Source: Silene latifolia (lineage: Eukaryota; Streptophyta; Magnoliopsida; Caryophyllales; Caryophyllaceae). From it: DNA of 64,000 nucleotides. The translations under genes were made by a program, and so were the position numbers. The DNA lies in contig NC_133535.1 of the NCBI RefSeq assembly GCF_048544455.1, positions 83,886,120-83,950,119 on the forward strand. Direction: 5' to 3'. The notes under the pieces were generated by a model. That model saw nothing but the letters and a program-made list of their open reading frames with translations. It was not told the DNA's origin and searched no databases. Positions 47,928 through 60,050 of this stretch are shown piece by piece; the first letter of the stretch is position 1; the number at the start of each line of letters is the position of its first letter.

Positions 47928-48472
47928 GCTCTTTCATGTACGGGATTTACTTATTCATGGACTTTTTTTCATAAGTTTTCCATCCTCTACCCTTCTAGAG
48001 AAAATTCTCTCTTTTTTTCCCCTTTCCTTATTCCTCCCAAAAATTAATCAAATTTGTAGTAAAATTGGTCAATTATACATCTTAGATCTCATATTAATCA
48101 AATTCTTAGTAAAATTCATCAATTATGCATCTTAGATCTCATATTAATCAAATAATAATTCCATTTTAAACTTTGTAAGTATACCAATTGAATGACACAA
48201 ATTAATTAGGGTTATTGAAATTATTTTTCGTGTGGCGGCGATTGCAGGTTCACTCTGTGGTGGGGACGACTCACCGGTCCATTGGGTGGTGTCGGCCGGT
48301 GGTACTGGTTGTGGCGGCATGGTGGTGGTGGCAGAGAGTTACGTTGTGTGATGTGTTGTTTGTTTCTTTTTTTCTTTTGTTAAATGTTTTGTAATTTTTG
48401 TTAAATGACAAGGGTATAATGGTAATTCACTTCCATAAAAGAGTAAAATCCGTCCATGAATGAGCACCATCC
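47928..48472. mobile_element. MITE with GCTC-TTCATG terminal inverted repeats
   Basis: The left end GCTCTTTCATGTACGGGATTT matches the right end in reverse complement (GCTCATTCATGGACGGATTTT), and ACT...TATTCATGG continues inward. The interior has a GT/GC-rich stretch (48230-48330) but no ORF of note. The target duplication is not resolved. Confidence 0.55.
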
Positions 48473-48540
48473 ACTAAAAATGGTAGTGTGGTATGGTGGG
48501 ATTTATGATTTATCGGTGGTGGTTTATGTCCAAATTAATT

Positions 48541-48690
48541 AAGACTCCATGCGCAAGGACATCAACAACCTAATGTTCGCATAATAGTTGAATAAGTAGA
48601 TCGGCCTTGATGCTCATTAGTTGCTTAAATGAATACTTGCTTTATCTGCTATGTAATTAAATTGCAATTTGTGCAGTTTGTTGATACTGC
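48541..48690. repeat. Dispersed 150-bp direct repeat, copy A
   Basis: From GACTCCATGCGCAAGGA to GTTTGTTGATACT it is nearly identical to 51298-51444, with about six differences by eye. It has no coding sense. Confidence 0.8.
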
Positions 48691-48769
48691 ACATCTATCT
48701 CTGATGTCTTGTATTCTTGGCTAAATTTGTAGATTCGTGGGAAATGCAAGAAACTTCGAACTTGGGATA

Positions 48770-48959
48770 ACTCCAATTAGTTTTTTTTTCCATTGTAGTA
48801 CATCGTATGTTGATCAATGAAATATTAAAGGAAAATGGATGTGTGAAAGGAGAGATAATACATTAGAGAGAGAAATTAGAGAGAGACAACGAGGAGAAAT
48901 GTGAGTGATATAATTGTAAACATTGTACTATGATGAGTAAAATGTGTACTGCGAAAATC
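48770..48959. mobile_element. Partial MITE related to the one at 17681
   Basis: The right end GTACTGCGAAAATC and the inner TTAGAGAGAGAC/ATGATGAGTAAAATG words match the terminal 160 bp of the 17681-18486 element in reverse complement. The opposite end is not recognisable. Confidence 0.45.
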
Positions 48960-49296
48960 AGTACTCAAAAAAGTATATTAAGAGTTTTAAATGATGCACG
49001 GGCCAAGGTATCATGAGGCATACTTATGAGTTCAGTTTGTGAAATTAATCTACCTAGTCTCAATTCAAAACAGTAGCAACACGAATTTTAGAATGGGCAA
49101 ATGACAACTGAAAATATTATCATTGCGTTGGGTTCAGAAAAAAATAATAAATTTAGGGTTTTGTTTTGTCGAAGACAGTATGCAAATTTACATTGCGTTT
49201 TTCTATGCCATTTCCATCTTACGCAGGAATGAAAATCGTGTTTAAATAAAACGATTTAGGAATTGGAAATGAAGGTTCGTTTAAGAAATTGAAGTC

Positions 49297-49680
49297 TCAT
49301 CTTAAATTTACTAAGGGTTGAGTAAGCAATTCATAATCGGATTTAATTATCGCTAATCGATTGCTAAAAATACGAGGTGGTACACATGAGATGAGGTAAG
49401 GACCCATGAAAGTAGCAATTTTAGAGTTGCTCTTTCTATCCACAACACTCCCGGCATAATCCGCATCCGAGCCTCGTACAAGTTCAAAAGAATAATATGA
49501 GGGATACCAAAGATACAAATTATGAGTTCTAATCAAGTGCCGAAAAATTCGTTTTACCGTAATGAAAATTTGATTTCTTGGAACTTGATTAAAAACGAGC
49601 ACATAACACACTAAAAAAATGTCAAGACGACTGACCAGTACAGCAGTGAACCAATCATACCTTTATATACGGTCTCATCA
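49297..49680 (-). pseudogene. Ty1-copia RNase H remnant
   Basis: The minus-strand frame reads AVKRIFRHL-like ITVKRIFRHLIRTHNLYLWY, then GSDADYAGSVVDRKSNSKIA and a decayed end (IIKSDYELLTQPLVNLR). In intact copia elements the corresponding stretch has YSDADYAG and the KST motif. No LTRs are recognisable around it. The stretch 49681-50042 shows nothing I can name. Confidence 0.75.
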
Positions 49681-50042
49681 ACACGCTTACAATTTTCATC
49701 TTTATTAAACTTAAAAGTAGATACTATGTGTGTTGCCTGTTGAGTAAGGATTTTCACTTGAAATCCCGAGTTTACTTAGCCTATACTTGTTGTACTTTTG
49801 CTAGTGGATCATTTCCATCTACCCTTTGCTTAATTTGAAGACATGGAAACTCCCAGTTCTCCATCATGCTCATTTCAAACTCAGACAATGTTAGTCCGAA
49901 AAATACATATAAGAGAGTAGCACCAAAACACCTTTTACTTCGATTTTTCAAAACGTCGTTTTAGTTTTTATTGTAAAATTAAATTCTAAGTTTTTTTTTT
50001 TAAAAAATTGAGCTTCGCTTTTCCTTTTGTATACTTTTACAT

Positions 50043-51297
50043 TTTTAGGTGCGCGGTCACTGATGTATCACTTTTATATACACTTTTATGACTCCTTTCA
50101 TGTTGGTTTTGATACGGTTTCCGTGCTTATTATGTCATTTATATGCCTTTTACATTAGAATGTCGATACTGGCGCTACTTTGTGTTTAAATGCAGAAATG
50201 ACGCATTTACGAGGTGAAACAAGTGGAGTTGAGCACTGCGGATATGGCATAGCAGGATACACGAGGCATGGCACGGGAAACGAGGAGAATTGAAGAAAAG
50301 AAGTGAAGTTTAGTAGAAGATAAGCTGAGGAAGGCTGAATCCTCGATCGAGTACATGAAGGCTCGATCGAGTGTGTTGTCCTCGATCGAGTATGCTAAGG
50401 CTCGATCGAGGATCTTTTATATTAAGCACTTTTCCGAATTTTCCTAAAATACGCCTTATTTGTATTATATATTCTAAACTTGTGAGAATTATTAGGTTAC
50501 GCTTTTATTACTTTTAGAACTCGAAAATACTCTAAGTTTTAGTCGGCTAGCATACATTGAGATCTACAATCGTTCCTCATTAATTTTGTTAAGGTACATT
50601 AATCTTTCCTCATTAATCATTAATCTAGTTTATGTTATTATTTCTTTGTTCTTGTTATATGTCTCTAATCATGTATTCATCAATTATTATCGTTGTTAAT
50701 CTTATTAATATGAGTAGCTAAACCTTTCATCTAGGGTAAAGGGGATCTAGGTTGATTAGAAGGGGGATTATAAATTGATTGTTAGTAATATCGTATAACT
50801 ATCGTTTGATTATTGTTCTTATTCTAGTTATTTGATTTAAGGCCAGAATCGATAATTAGTGTAGCGAATTAATACTTTCACCGACTGGGTTAGGATTAAT
50901 ATAGGCTGCGATAATCAGATAGGTTGTGTTTAATTATGGCGATTGCATGTTAAACTTAATCTAAAGAACATAATAGAATTAATCAATCTTGTGACCTTAG
51001 ATAGTTTGATTGACCTAATAGCTGATTAAGATACACCCCCGGATAATTGACCTAGTGAACCCGCGCCCTAGACTTCTTAATATTATTGTTTTACAATCTT
51101 TATTTTACTTGCAATTAGTTGTTAGCAAACAAACCAAACAAACCCCCAAGAAAACCGGTTACTTTAAGACAATCTAAATCTTAGCGAACTGAATATTACC
51201 GCTTCCCTGTGGATTCGATGCTTGTCTTACCACTAGCTATTTTGTTAGTACCGAGATAGGATTTCTTTGATTAAGGTGATACGACTTTCGCCTTAAC
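50043..51297 (+). repeat. Probable solo gypsy LTR (Athila-like)
   Basis: The sequence starts near TGATGTATCACTTTT (left edge uncertain). It carries four CTCGATCGAG palindromes at 50350-50412. It ends with the block GCTTCCCTGTGGATTCGA, TAGGATTTCTTTGATT and CGCCTTAACA, as found just before the primer-binding site in Athila/Tat-type LTRs. No internal region follows, so it is best read as a solo LTR. Confidence 0.5.
50350..50412. repeat. CTCGATCGAG palindrome cluster 1
   Basis: Four copies of CTCGATCGAG spaced by 7-12 bp in the probable solo LTR. The same palindrome recurs in the chromovirus at 58190-58340 and 63265-63525. Confidence 0.85.
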
Positions 51298-51444
51298 AGA
51301 CTCCATGCCCAAGGATATCAACAACCTAATGTTCGCATAATAGTTGAATAAGTAGATCGGTCTTGATGCTCATTAGTTGCTTAAATGAATACTTGCTTTA
51401 TCTGCTGTGTAGTTAGATTGCAATTTGTGCAGTTTGTTGATACT
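51298..51444. repeat. Dispersed 150-bp direct repeat, copy B
   Basis: It lies exactly between the end of the LTR at 50043-51297 and the start of the LTR at 51445. In copy A the sequence continues past GATACT with GCACATC. Here the next LTR begins at that point. Confidence 0.8.
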
Positions 51445-53758
51445 TGTAGATATCCAGTATCTGCTGAGACTCCAACAAACACCCGATGATTATCGGACTA
51501 TAACATGCTTTGGAATCGCGGCGTTTGATCGACAGTTTGTGTACAACTTTACGTCGGAAAACTTTAAACGATTTCGAAAATAAAACATTTCAAAACTTTT
51601 CAAAAGTACCTGGAGTGTTTAATGCACGATGACGGGATCACAATGACACTAACTAGAGTCAAAACCGACAGCGGACCAAAAGCCGACTCAAAAATTCAAA
51701 TCCCGACTCCAACAACGAGTCAAACCGAGTCAACCACCAAAACAAAACATTCAAAGCCTTCTATACTAAGATTTCCCGGATTCATGAATGGTCAAGTACC
51801 AAACATGTGACTATAAATCCTAGGATAGAACAAATCATGATTGCACTTGTGTGAAAGCCACAAGACAACTCGAAGACCCGCGACGTGGCTCACGCCTCTT
51901 TGAGCAGCCCAGGTGGCCACGTCGCTCAAAACTCACACAACCACTCATTTTCCTATAAATACCCCTCAAATGCCCCCATTTGAGAACTTACGCGAGTGTC
52001 CACCCCCTCTTTTCTCCCTTAAAATTCTCGACTCGACTTCTTAAGTCACAATCCGACGCGTATTTACGACCTACCGATCGTACTTACAAGCCTTACACAT
52101 TGTTTGGTACCGTCATCGTGCATTAAATCACTTGACCGACCACTTCGACCACTACACCATCACTAATCTTAAAACACTCTTTTTACTTACCAAAACGGTT
52201 TTAAACCGAGTTTTTTCCGACCAAACGAGTTGTTACACTTACGTCGGTCACTCGCCATAACTAAACATGTAAGTATGAGGGTGTAAAAATCCTTCTTTTA
52301 TCATGTTTTTATTTGTTTAATGACTACAACATGCTAAAACATGCATAACATGAACCAAAACATGGAATAAACGAGCCAAAACTGATTTTTAGTCTGAGAC
52401 AGAAGCCCCTTGGTTCGCCGGCTTGCCCGCGCCTCAATGGGGTGTCCAGGTCAGAATTCAACCGTGTTTGTTCTCATCATTTCCCTTTAATCCATTTTCA
52501 TATTTGTAATCAGGTTTTACCATTTCAAATATTTTCAAACCTTTTTTATTTTATTTCATTTGTTTTAACCATAAAACATTTTTCACCCTTGGTTCCTCAT
52601 ACCATGACGGTTAAATCCGTGTTTCGGTGATAACATTTGGTTAATAACATTTAAAAGGTATTTTAAAGCCTTTTATTTCATTTTTGGGAGGTATTTTAAA
52701 GCCTTTCATAATTTCTTTACATTTTCAAAACAAGCATATTAGTCACCAACACAAAGTCATCCTTGGTTCTACATACCATGCCAGATTTTAACCCGGGTAC
52801 GATGATGAATATCGACTAATTACATTCAAATGAACTTAAAACAATTAGTTCATAATTATTTTCAAAAACTATTCATGTCAAGTTTGTCAAAGTCGAACCC
52901 AACACCGAAGATTATCAAATAATGATGATTATTCGAGTCTCGTTTCTCAAATAAACAAATGCGGTCTAAACGACCCTTTCAAACCAAATCGGGTCAAATA
53001 CCCATTTTTCAATACGTTTTATAAACGTTTTTCAAAAGGTCAGAACACGGTATATCACCGTAGGTTGACCCGCGCCTAAAACAGGCCTATCAATTCTCAT
53101 TTTCAAAACCAGGGGAGGCCCCTTACACCGCCGGCTGGCTCACGCCTCATGTAGCCGTCTGGTACAGGGCGTGTTCCCTTTTCAGCATTAGTCTAGGATG
53201 ATCCCGACTCTGGTTAGCCTGGATACAGGACGGATCAGATGACTATTTGCTCATTCAAAATCATATTTGCAAAATGCTTCACTAAGACAAATGGATCACG
53301 TTATGCACCATAAACCTAATACGGTAAATGGATGTTTAATTCCCGTCTTGTATGCAAATCAACCATATATCCAACTCAACATCTTATACTTGATACTTGG
53401 ATTAAATCAACCGACTTAGAAAGCTCTCACATGTTAGGTTTAAATTATTGGATGCGCATTCATGCATTTAAACCATTTTATCAACTTTTGCATTCAACCA
53501 ACCAAGATCGATCAGTAGAGGCCGCTACCGCGGGCGGGATTGGGTGTCTGATTAAAAGGCTTCCCAATACGTACCTTCACCTCTTACTCAAAAACTTTGG
53601 ATAGTGGACGACCTTATCCAGGGCGTACGAGAGTCATTCTAGAGATAGGATGCTAAAGAGGGACGATTCCTTATCTTTAGTACCTATGTCAAACCCTGCT
53701 TTGTGCTTCATTTGACTGAGGTATAAAGTGGATTCGAACGGGTTCCAAGCATCCCACA
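51445..53758 (+). repeat. 5' LTR of the Tat/Ogre-like element
   Basis: It starts TGTAGATATCC directly after repeat copy B and may end at ATCCCACA before AATGCTTGGTGGCGACTCC. It contains three similar GGCTxxCxCGCGCCTC-type segments (51885, 52420, 53120). The right boundary is approximate. Confidence 0.5.
51953..51961 (+). promoter_or_regulatory. TATA box in the Tat-like LTR
   Basis: CTATAAATA follows a GC-rich stretch and precedes a CT-rich leader, as at many plant LTR start sites. Transcription would run toward gag. Confidence 0.55.
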
Positions 53759-53762
53759 AATG

Positions 53763-53776
53763 CTTGGTGGCGACTC
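53763..53776 (+). other. Primer-binding-site-like sequence
   Basis: CTTGGTGGCGACTCC lies just past the probable LTR end. A weaker relative, TTTGCCGACTCCGCTGGGGA, lies at 53935. Plant gypsy elements of the Tat group use a tRNA primer site of this GGCGACTC type. Confidence 0.5.
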
Positions 53777-54409
53777 CGAACATCTCTAATCATTTCGAGA
53801 CCCTTACCAAGACGAAACCGACCGATCTAAAACGATCCGGTCGAAAGCATTTTTACGCCGCCGAGCGTGGCTTTCGAAAGACCGCTGTACATCCACAGAT
53901 CGAACCGGACCTGCAGGTGGCTACGTCCACAGATTTGCCGACTCCGCTGGGGAGAACTAGGACACTTACGTCTTTGTGATCCCTAGATGGTGAGACTCGA
54001 ACGAGGTCTTGGTTGGAATGCATTAATTGATCTTACGGTCATGGTCGGGTTCCTTGTCCGGGCCCACAACCTAACCCTTTATCGACCAATTGGCTCGTCT
54101 CGTCGGCGTGAGTTTTTTCATCTCCGCGTTTCGAATCCCGATTGAGTCAAGCATACCATTGACGTTACACATTTCTGTTTCGTCAATGAGCTTTCATCAC
54201 TTTCTAGCACGAGGCTAGGGCACCCTCCTTACACATTTTGTTTGGATTGGTATCCCTCTCGCAAATCGGGGTTTGATTGCTTGGTGTGTAACCCACCCTT
54301 CTAAACTAAAACCCGTGTCAGCATAATGCATAATATAATGAACTGTGAGTGCTTATGTGCTACTTGATCATAAGTCCTTCCGTGTCATTTTCAAACTTAA
54401 AAAAAAAAC

Positions 54410-54785
54410 ACCTTTTGCGCCGTTATAATGGCCGTTTCAAACCTCGGTCTTTCGCCGACCGTTGCACGCCTTTCTAGGCCGTCATAATGACAATTTTCAA
54501 ACCCGGTTTTTATAACCATTTCAACGCGCCTTTCTAGGCCGTCGTAATGACAATTTTCAAACCCGGTTTTTATAACCATTTCAACACGCCTTTCTAGGCC
54601 GTCATAATGACGATTTTCAAACCCGGTTTTTATAACCATTTCAACACGCCTTACTAGGCCGTCGTAATGACGATTTTCAAACCCGGTTTTTATAACCATT
54701 TCAAACACGCCTTTCTAGGCCGTCGTAATAACGATTTTCAAACTCGGTTTTTTACAACCATTTCAAATCACCTTTTCATGCCGTT
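54410..54785. repeat. 60-bp tandem repeat in the gypsy leader
   Basis: CGCCTTTCTAGGCCGT starts at 54467, 54527, 54587, 54647 and 54708, with decayed units on each side, about six copies in all. Each unit also has TTTTCAAACCCGGTTTTTA. Since 60 is a multiple of three the minus strand stays open for about 100 codons. That ORF is not a gene. Confidence 0.9.
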
Positions 54786-55448
54786 ATAATCGCCGCGTCT
54801 AGACACGGATTTTAACCCGTTTCGCGCCGACAATAGCTCTTTCAAAACCCGAGAAAAGCACACACCCTTTTCTCGAGACACTTTCGAGATCCCGAGGACC
54901 ATGCACCATCCCCGAGACCTCTTCAAACATTTCAAACTCGATTTTCAAAACATACAATTTTGAATTTCAAAACCGTCTTGGGAAACAATACACTGTTTTC
55001 CGAGCCGATTCAAACTCAAAACCGTCTTTTGCAAATAAACTTAAGACAACCCTTTCTACTGACCGACTTACGGAGATCTCTATCTTTGGAAGCCGTCCGC
55101 AAAGTGACAAATGAATCTTTTGAAAATTTTTATTTTCGAAAACTTCAGTCCACCATTCCAATTCCGCCTCGTGTCTATCGAGTCGAAGAAAACGTACTTA
55201 TGGGTCTTTACTTATGAGTCGTTTCACCATAAGACCCGTCCAATGGCGTTACGCCGTTATGCTGGACACGTGCTAAAAGTTCGGTCAACACCGTCACGTC
55301 ATAAATTGAGTCAGCACCGAGGGACCACACACGATCACCCTCGTCTTTTTGAGTCTGATCTTTGTCTCGTCCTTTGTGTTGTCTGCGTTCAGTCTTTGAA
55401 CCGTGTCAAATTGAGTTGTAATGTGAGCCGTTTTTCTGCCTCAAAGCC

Positions 55449-55999
55449 ATGGCCCCGTCTTCAACTTCGCCTGTCAACAACAACAACAACAATGATAACA
55501 ACAGAGATGTCACGACTGATCAGCTAGCCAGCCTGCTCACCGCTCTTAAGGTCACCCTGGATCGCGTCGAGACCCGTATCGACGCCCTAGAAAACAAGGA
55601 AACTGGAGAACATAATACTCCACCTCTGACTGAAATTGAGAAGAGGCTAAAGCTCTTGGAAGAACAGCTCCTAGCCCGGGGTAACAATATCCATCTTGAG
55701 AACAACCGAAGGTTCGAACCTGTTGGGGATCAATTACCTGACAACTTTACCCTAACTGATGTACCTAAGTTCAAAGGAGTGGAGGACCCGCTCAATCATA
55801 TCCGTGCCTTCAAAGACTACATGGCCGTTAAAGTGGTCAAACAGGAACTTTTCACCCGGATCTTTCCGTCCTCTTTGGAACCGATCCCTCATTAGTGGTA
55901 CTACTCCCTTGATCCGAAAAACCTTACTACCTGGGATGAGGTCGCAGTTGAATTTGCTAAGAAATACGTTGACAATGTTGAAATCCAAGCCAATACCCA
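55449..55999 (+). pseudogene. Gypsy gag, truncated
   Basis: ATG at 55449 opens a frame with an Asn run, a helical stretch (LLTALKVTLDRVETRIDAL) and the gag core VPKFKGVEDPLNHIRAFKDY. A stop falls at 55892 (after SSLEPIPH). The frame reopens as WYYSLDPKNLTTWDEVAVEF, where the intact family also reads WYYSL, and then fades at about 55999. Without a capsid C-terminus or polymerase it is non-functional. Confidence 0.75.
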
Positions 56000-56000
56000 T

Positions 56001-57002
56001 ACCCTTACAAATATATATATAAATGTAAACAAATATACACAAGTGGATATTTCCCTCCCCACACTTGAAATTTATATTGTCTTCAATGGAAAAAAGTATA
56101 TGGAGTGAATGGGAAAAATAAGAAAACATATTTTTGAGTTTTTTGCAATTTTTCGGAATTGAAAAATATATTTTTGTTGTTTTTGAATTTTATTTTCTTA
56201 AAATTAAATTACATGTTTTTTTTTCTTTTTTTGGGCCTCCTCCCCACACTTATTATTTACAACATCCAATGACGGATGAAGTGTGGTGAGAAGGCAATTT
56301 TTCAAAATAAAATGACATATTTTTGGATTTTTCAAAGCTTTTTCGAAAATAAAGAACATGTTTTTGTAGGATTTTTTATTTTTTTATTTTTTTTATATTT
56401 TTGAAATATGGATGATACGATGCAAATGCATGAGCTATCCTATATGGAATATGGAAGATATGATGCAAATTACTCTATATGAATACAATTTCTATATGTG
56501 ACAATATTTTACAAAATTGAAATCTAATGCATGCTTATATGAATGCAACTAAATGAGTAATTATGCTAAGTATATTACAAATTATCTAAATGCATACGAG
56601 AAAATAAATATGAATGAGAGAATTTGGATTATAGGGATCATACTTGTGCTTTGGATTGGTAAAGGGAGCGAAATAGGTCAAAAGGGTAGGCCACCTAGGA
56701 CTCTCCGTCCATATCATCATCATCATCATCATCATCTCTAACCCCAAACTCGGAGTCTCGGATGAAGTCATCCGGGTTCATTGCCATCGCGGCGCCACCC
56801 ATGGCATGCTCCTCAACCGTGAGGTCAATGTCAACCTCAGGCTCCGCCCCGGAGGCACTAGCTTGACCGACATCACCAAAGATGGAGGGGGTTCCTCCGA
56901 ACCATTGTGTGTTGTGCCCATCCCCTTGAGTAGAGGCCAGTGTGGAAAATACCGAGGAACTAAAGTAATCCGTGCGAAGGTTCATGTCGCCGTAAAGATA
57001 AG
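56001..57002 (-). pseudogene. Probable 3' internal remnant of another gypsy element
   Basis: On the minus strand a frame from about 57000 to 56695 reads GDMNLRTDYFSSSVFS, IDLTVEEHAMGGAAM and an Asp run (a CAT/ATC microsatellite at 56713-56740). Farther along, AAGTGTGGGGAGG occurs at 56058 and 56240, like polypurine tracts of Athila-type elements. Much of the rest is T-rich. I do not recognise the protein with certainty. Confidence 0.35.
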
Positions 57003-58364
57003 TGTAACACCCCCATACTCCAAGTGCCTTACCAGGACCACCCAGGTATAAGGATACTACCATCTCGGTTACCCGAGGCAATGATAATCAAATAAACAAT
57101 AATGAAACAACATTTAAATAGAAATACATTAGCGAAAGGTTACAATCTCAAAACCAAAACCAAAAATACGAATACATGTTTCAAACTAACTGTCTCATCA
57201 GCTAACTGAAATGTTTATTAAACTACTAGCTACAACGGAAGACTTCTATCATCAGACCGTGGCACATCCCAGCTATCCCAGTAACTCGACTCATACCTGC
57301 TCAATAACTGCTCACCATCCCCGAATGGATCACCACAGTTTTTAAAACATTAACCGGGGTCAGTACTAATCACACAATTTATATAATCAACAGTAGAGTA
57401 AACAACACAGCTCAAAAGTCACACACAATCACCCACACCAATCAATCTCCCTCACCGACTGTCCACTGGACCAGCCCTGCCAGTGGGGGACCGCAACCGT
57501 ACCCACCAAATCCCCGCTCATCATACCGAGCGATAACCCTGTCCCATTAATGTGCACATCCCCTTCCGTGGCGGGTTCCACGAAGGGCAAAACTCGGGCG
57601 TGAAGCCACTCCCGCAAGTGACCCCACTCAGCCGAGAACGCATCTCGAGAACCAGAGACAAACAATCACAACCATCAACAACAATCAATCAACAACCGTC
57701 ATAAAACTAATACGATAATAATCAGCAATTACACAACACCAACAATGCATTATGGGACTAATACTGAGTAGGGAAACCCTACCTGGAAAGCACAACACAA
57801 TCAGACGATCTCACAGCTGATATCAAAACGCTTCCTCTACGGATCCTCCTCCTAACATACAAACATATAATCACTACCAATCATACAAAACAACAAAACC
57901 CCCAAATCCCAATATTAGGGTTTAACCAACTTTAATGAAATGCTATAAAAACGGTATATAGGTCTTATCCTCGACGCAAGGATCACAACGGTATAAAGAA
58001 TGGTAATATCCGACCTTCCAAGCTCCGGGATTTGCACACAATGCGATTAAAGCGAATGATGTAGTTTGATTTCTCTTTTCACAGTGATTAGGTTTTAAAA
58101 AGTGTTTAAAGAACAATGACGGAAGTAATATATACTCTAATCGCATTATTAACAAAACCCGAGAAATCATCCCCCGTAAACCGGCTACTCGATCGAGTAG
58201 CCAAGGTACTCGATCGAGTACCCCCTTACTCGATCAAGTATCCACGTTACTCGATCGAGTACCCAACAGGTCAGAAACTATTTTAAATTGCAACTCACCC
58301 TTACTCGACAGAGTAAGGCCTACTCGATAGAGTACCCAGAGACTCATAAATACGTAGTATTACA
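57003..58364 (-). repeat. 3' LTR of the chromovirus
   Basis: On the plus strand it begins TGTAACACCCCCATACTCC and ends CGTAGTATTACA. The purine-rich tract follows at 58365-58380. The 1362-bp length fits large chromovirus LTRs. Short ORFs inside (57429, 57943, 58288) are not genes. Confidence 0.8.
58190..58340. repeat. CTCGATCGAG palindrome cluster 2, in the LTR
   Basis: Six sites of TACTCGATCGAGTA or one-base variants (TCAAGT, ACAGAGT, ATAGAGT), 15-45 bp apart, in the U3 side of the chromovirus LTR. Confidence 0.85.
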
Positions 58365-58598
58365 GTCTTCCCTCCTTAAAAAGAACTTCGTCCCCGAAGT
58401 TCTAACCACAACAAAACAAAGACTCACACTACGACACTCCCGACTCAACAACCAAAACAAACTCAACATAAAACATGTTACTAACCCAAACTCAACCCGA
58501 CTCAATGACAACAACTATACCGACATAACACAAAAGGGTATAAAAAAACTCTTAAAAACTTTTTGCGATCATCTCCTACCCTCCTAAAAGAAACAAGG

Positions 58599-60050
58599 TT
58601 ACGTCCCCGTAACCATACATACCTGATCAAAAAGGAAAGGGTAACGCTCTCTCATGGCATCCTCTGCCTCCCATGTAGCTTCCTCAGTCTCGTGGTTAGA
58701 CCAAAGGATCTTAAGCAAAACTGTCTCACCGCTCCTAGTCTTCCTAACCTTCCGGTCAAGAATCTGCTTAGGTACCTCAAGATATGATAAAGACCCATCT
58801 AGCTCTAAGCTCTCTACCTCTAACACATGTGACGGGTCACTCACATACTTCCGCAGCTGCGATACATGAAACACATTATGCACTCTCTCTAACGCAGCTA
58901 GTAAAGCCAGACGATATGCAACCTCCCCAACTCGCTCTAAGATCTCATAAGGCCCGATGAACTTCTGACTCAGCTTGCCTTTCTTCCCAAATCTCATAAC
59001 CCCACGCATAGGAGACACTTTCAGAAGAACTATGTCCCCAACCTGAAACTCTATATCCCGGCGATGTAGATCTGCATAACTCTTTTGCCTATCCTGAGCT
59101 GCTCTCATCCATTCCCTGATCATCTTTATCCGTTCAACCATCTCATGTACTATCTCTGGTCCTAGAACCACTGCCTAAGCACTTTCGTCCCAACAAATCG
59201 GACTCCTACATCTCCTCCCATATAAAGCCTCAAACGGTGCCATGCCAATACTAGTGTGATAGCTGTTGTTGTAAGAAAACTCTATCAAATCCAACCTCTG
59301 TTCCCAGCTACCACCAAAGTCCATCACACAAGCTCATAACATATCCTCAAGAGTTTTGATTGTTCTCTCTGTCTGACCGTCTGTCGCAGGATGAAAAGCT
59401 GTACTCATCTTCAAAGTTGTTCCCAAAGATTCATGCAACTCTTTCCAAAACCTTGAGATAAATCTCGCATCTCTGTTAGACACTATGTCCTTAGGGACTC
59501 CATGTAACTTTAGCACATTCTTTCGATAAGCCAGAGCTAATTGTGCTTTAGTCCATGTATCTTTTATTGGTACAAAGTGAGCTGACTTGGTCAGTCGATC
59601 CACTATCACCCATATCATGTTGTTACCCTGTTGACTCTTTGGTAAACCCACGATAAAATCCATAGAAACGGATTCCCACTTCCACTCAAGTACCTCTAAA
59701 GACTGAATCTTACCTTGTGGTTGTCGCTGTTCCCCTTTAACTCTCTGGCACGTCAAACAACGGGCCACAAACTCAGCTGTTTCTTTCTTCATCCCAGGCC
59801 ACCAAAACGTGTTCTTCAAATCCTTGTATAGCTTGTCACCACCTGGATGTACTGAATACGGTATACAATGTGCCTCCGTCATGATTGTCTTTTTCAGCTC
59901 CTCATCATTAGGGACATACCACCTACCATCGAACCTCAAACTACCATCTGTATGAATAGAGAATCGGGACACTGTCCCTTTCTCTACTCCAGCTCTCCAC
60001 TCAACCATCTTAGGATCCAGAGCCTGTTTACCGCGAATATCATCGTAAAG
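58599..60050 (-). pseudogene. Chromovirus integrase and chromodomain, inactivated
   Basis: This inserted element DNA into the genome. The zinc-binding part shows EAHCIPYSVHPGG and CLTCQRVKGEQ. The catalytic core shows SMDFIVGLP and GQTERTIKTLEDML. At the second catalytic position the family reads SDRD but here SNRD is present (Asn codon at 59475-59477), so the acidic residue is lost. A TGA at 59334-59336 interrupts the core and another stop lies near 59175. The tail VPKQILDRKVRKTRSGETVL...WSNHETEEATWE is chromodomain-like, the part that guides integration to chromatin. Confidence 0.85.

Larger units (their letters stand above)
51445..56000 (+). mobile_element. 5' part of a large Tat/Ogre-like gypsy element
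   Basis: In order: a long LTR (51445 to about 53758) with a TATA box, a primer-site-like GGTGGCGACTCC, a long leader with 60-bp tandem repeats, and the beginning of gag (55449). The sequence is cut off inside gag near 56000. No protease, polymerase or 3' LTR follows, so this is a truncated copy. A long LTR, long leader and GGCGACTCC site suggest the Tat lineage. The family assignment is inferred. Confidence 0.6.

Noticed and set aside
54397..54708. Minus-strand ORF of 103 codons
   Set aside because: It is a 20-residue repeat caused by the 60-bp tandem array.
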